Source: Methylobacter sp. (GTDB lineage: Bacteria; Pseudomonadota; Gammaproteobacteria; Methylococcales; Methylomonadaceae). Taken from it: 5,827 nucleotides of DNA. Each line of letters starts with the position of its first letter. Position 1 is the first letter of the stretch. The notes beneath the pieces were generated by a model. It searched no databases. It worked only from the letters and a program-made list of their open reading frames with translations, and was not told the DNA's origin. This document shows positions 5,233-5,827 of the stretch, piece by piece. The stretch lies in NCBI GenBank assembly GCA_003158415.1, contig PMJA01000347.1, positions 1-5,827 of the forward strand, written 5' to 3'. The position numbers and the translations under genes are program-made.

Positions 5233-5827
5233 ATGCAAAAGCATAATCGAGTCATTCACCGACTGTTGTTGGTCTACATTATTGGCGCATTGCTGGCAAT
5301 CGGATTCGTTGTTACTAAACTGGTGCGCGATGAGGTTAAAACCTCAAAGTATCAGGCACATTACCTCTCGGCAATCAGCGAACAATTAAGCTTTAAACTG
5401 GCGCCCGGCCCCAGCTCATCAATACGTTACCCTCAATATGGCCCTTACGATGAAAGGCTGGGTTATACCCTGTTACCGGATGTGATTGAGCGGTTAGAAA
5501 AATCGGGCTTTAGCATTAGCTCGCAAGCCGCTTTTTCACCGATGATGGATCAGCTGGCCGATTACGGCTTGTTCACCATCTATCATGAAAAAACCCAGGC
5601 CGGGCTGCGCATCACCGACAAAGCCGATCAAGTTGTATTTAATGCAGTTTACCCCACTTACGGTTACCCGAATTTTCAGGCCATACCGCCGTTGGTTCTC
5701 AATACCTTGCTGTTTATAGAAAACCGGGAGCTGCTTAACGAAGAGAACAGCACCGTTAATCCTGCGATTGAATGGGATCGCCTGGGTTTTGCCGGCTTAC
5801 AGTTAATGGCTCACAAACTCGGCGCAA
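5233..5827 (+). CDS. Membrane-anchored GT51-type transglycosylase domain protein (3' end missing)
   Basis: The first 198 residues of a larger protein that continues past the right edge. Residues about 10-28 (LLLVYIIGALLAIGFVV region) form one N-terminal membrane anchor, placing the rest in the periplasm. Residues 55-130 contain the blocks FKLAPGPSSSIRYPQYGPYD, LGYTLLPDVIERLEKSGF and EKTQAGLRI, as in a subgroup of proteins annotated as transglycosylase domain-containing. The start of the glycosyltransferase 51 region then appears: IPPLVLNTLLFIENRELL and NPAIEWDRLGFAG, where the Glu of FIENREL aligns with the catalytic Glu of the EDxxF motif in class A penicillin-binding proteins. Such enzymes polymerise lipid II into glycan strands. 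The motif differs from the usual EDRRFYxHxG, so the substrate could differ. Whether a transpeptidase domain follows cannot be seen. It probably has its own extended -10 promoter. Confidence 0.85.
   Translation, partial: MQKHNRVIHRLLLVYIIGALLAIGFVVTKLVRDEVKTSKYQAHYLSAISEQLSFKLAPGPSSSIRYPQYGPYDERLGYTLLPDVIERLEKSGFSISSQAAFSPMMDQLADYGLFTIYHEKTQAGLRITDKADQVVFNAVYPTYGYPNFQAIPPLVLNTLLFIENRELLNEENSTVNPAIEWDRLGFAGLQLMAHKLGA

Noticed and set aside
1..5827. Mobile element, prophage, toxin-antitoxin or defence cassette
   Set aside because: No transposase, integrase, terminal repeats or typical toxin/antitoxin pair was recognised; the genes look like ordinary chromosomal housekeeping and accessory functions.

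Overview
The window looks like chromosomal DNA from a gammaproteobacterium of moderate GC content. It carries a proteobacterial yciB-yciI-bolA-parvulin gene order and the fdhD-fdsD end of an NAD-linked molybdenum/tungsten formate dehydrogenase locus. A methylotroph or methanotroph of the Methylococcales type would fit, because that enzyme type ends C1 oxidation there. That assignment is inference from gene content and remembered sequence style, not a database match.

Layout. Positions 1-731 hold the 3' part of fdhD, cut by the left edge. It is followed on the same strand by fdsD (751-966) and a small coiled-coil protein gene (1016-1222). A DUF1244 gene lies on the minus strand (1298-1603), convergent with that group; the 75-bp gap between them holds inverted repeats. 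A divergent intergenic region (1604-1799) leads into a very compact four-gene plus-strand operon: yciB (1800-2336), a YciI-family gene (2339-2641), a BolA-family gene (2638-2916) and a parvulin-type peptidyl-prolyl isomerase lipoprotein gene (2917-3954). A clear rho-independent terminator ends it at 4039-4070. Next come a DUF2797 gene (4123-4941) with its own strong ribosome binding site, a second, weaker terminator-like hairpin (4942-4989), and an extended -10 promoter (5065-5073). That promoter leads to a membrane-anchored GT51-type transglycosylase gene (5233 onward), cut by the right edge.

How the genes work together. FdhD and FdsD support maturation and assembly of formate dehydrogenase, whose catalytic genes should lie just left of the window. 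The yciB operon joins an inner-membrane envelope protein, a small YciI enzyme-like protein, a BolA/glutaredoxin-linked iron-sulfur factor and a membrane-anchored foldase. The start/stop overlaps point to coupled translation, but no single pathway is obvious. The GT51 protein belongs to peptidoglycan or glycan-strand synthesis.

I found no CRISPR array, transposase, tRNA, rRNA or defence cassette. The most interesting items are the DUF2797 protein, which looks like a cysteine-rich zinc-binding module joined to a degenerate GIY-YIG-like core, and the parvulin lipoprotein with Asp at +2 and a repetitive charged tail.
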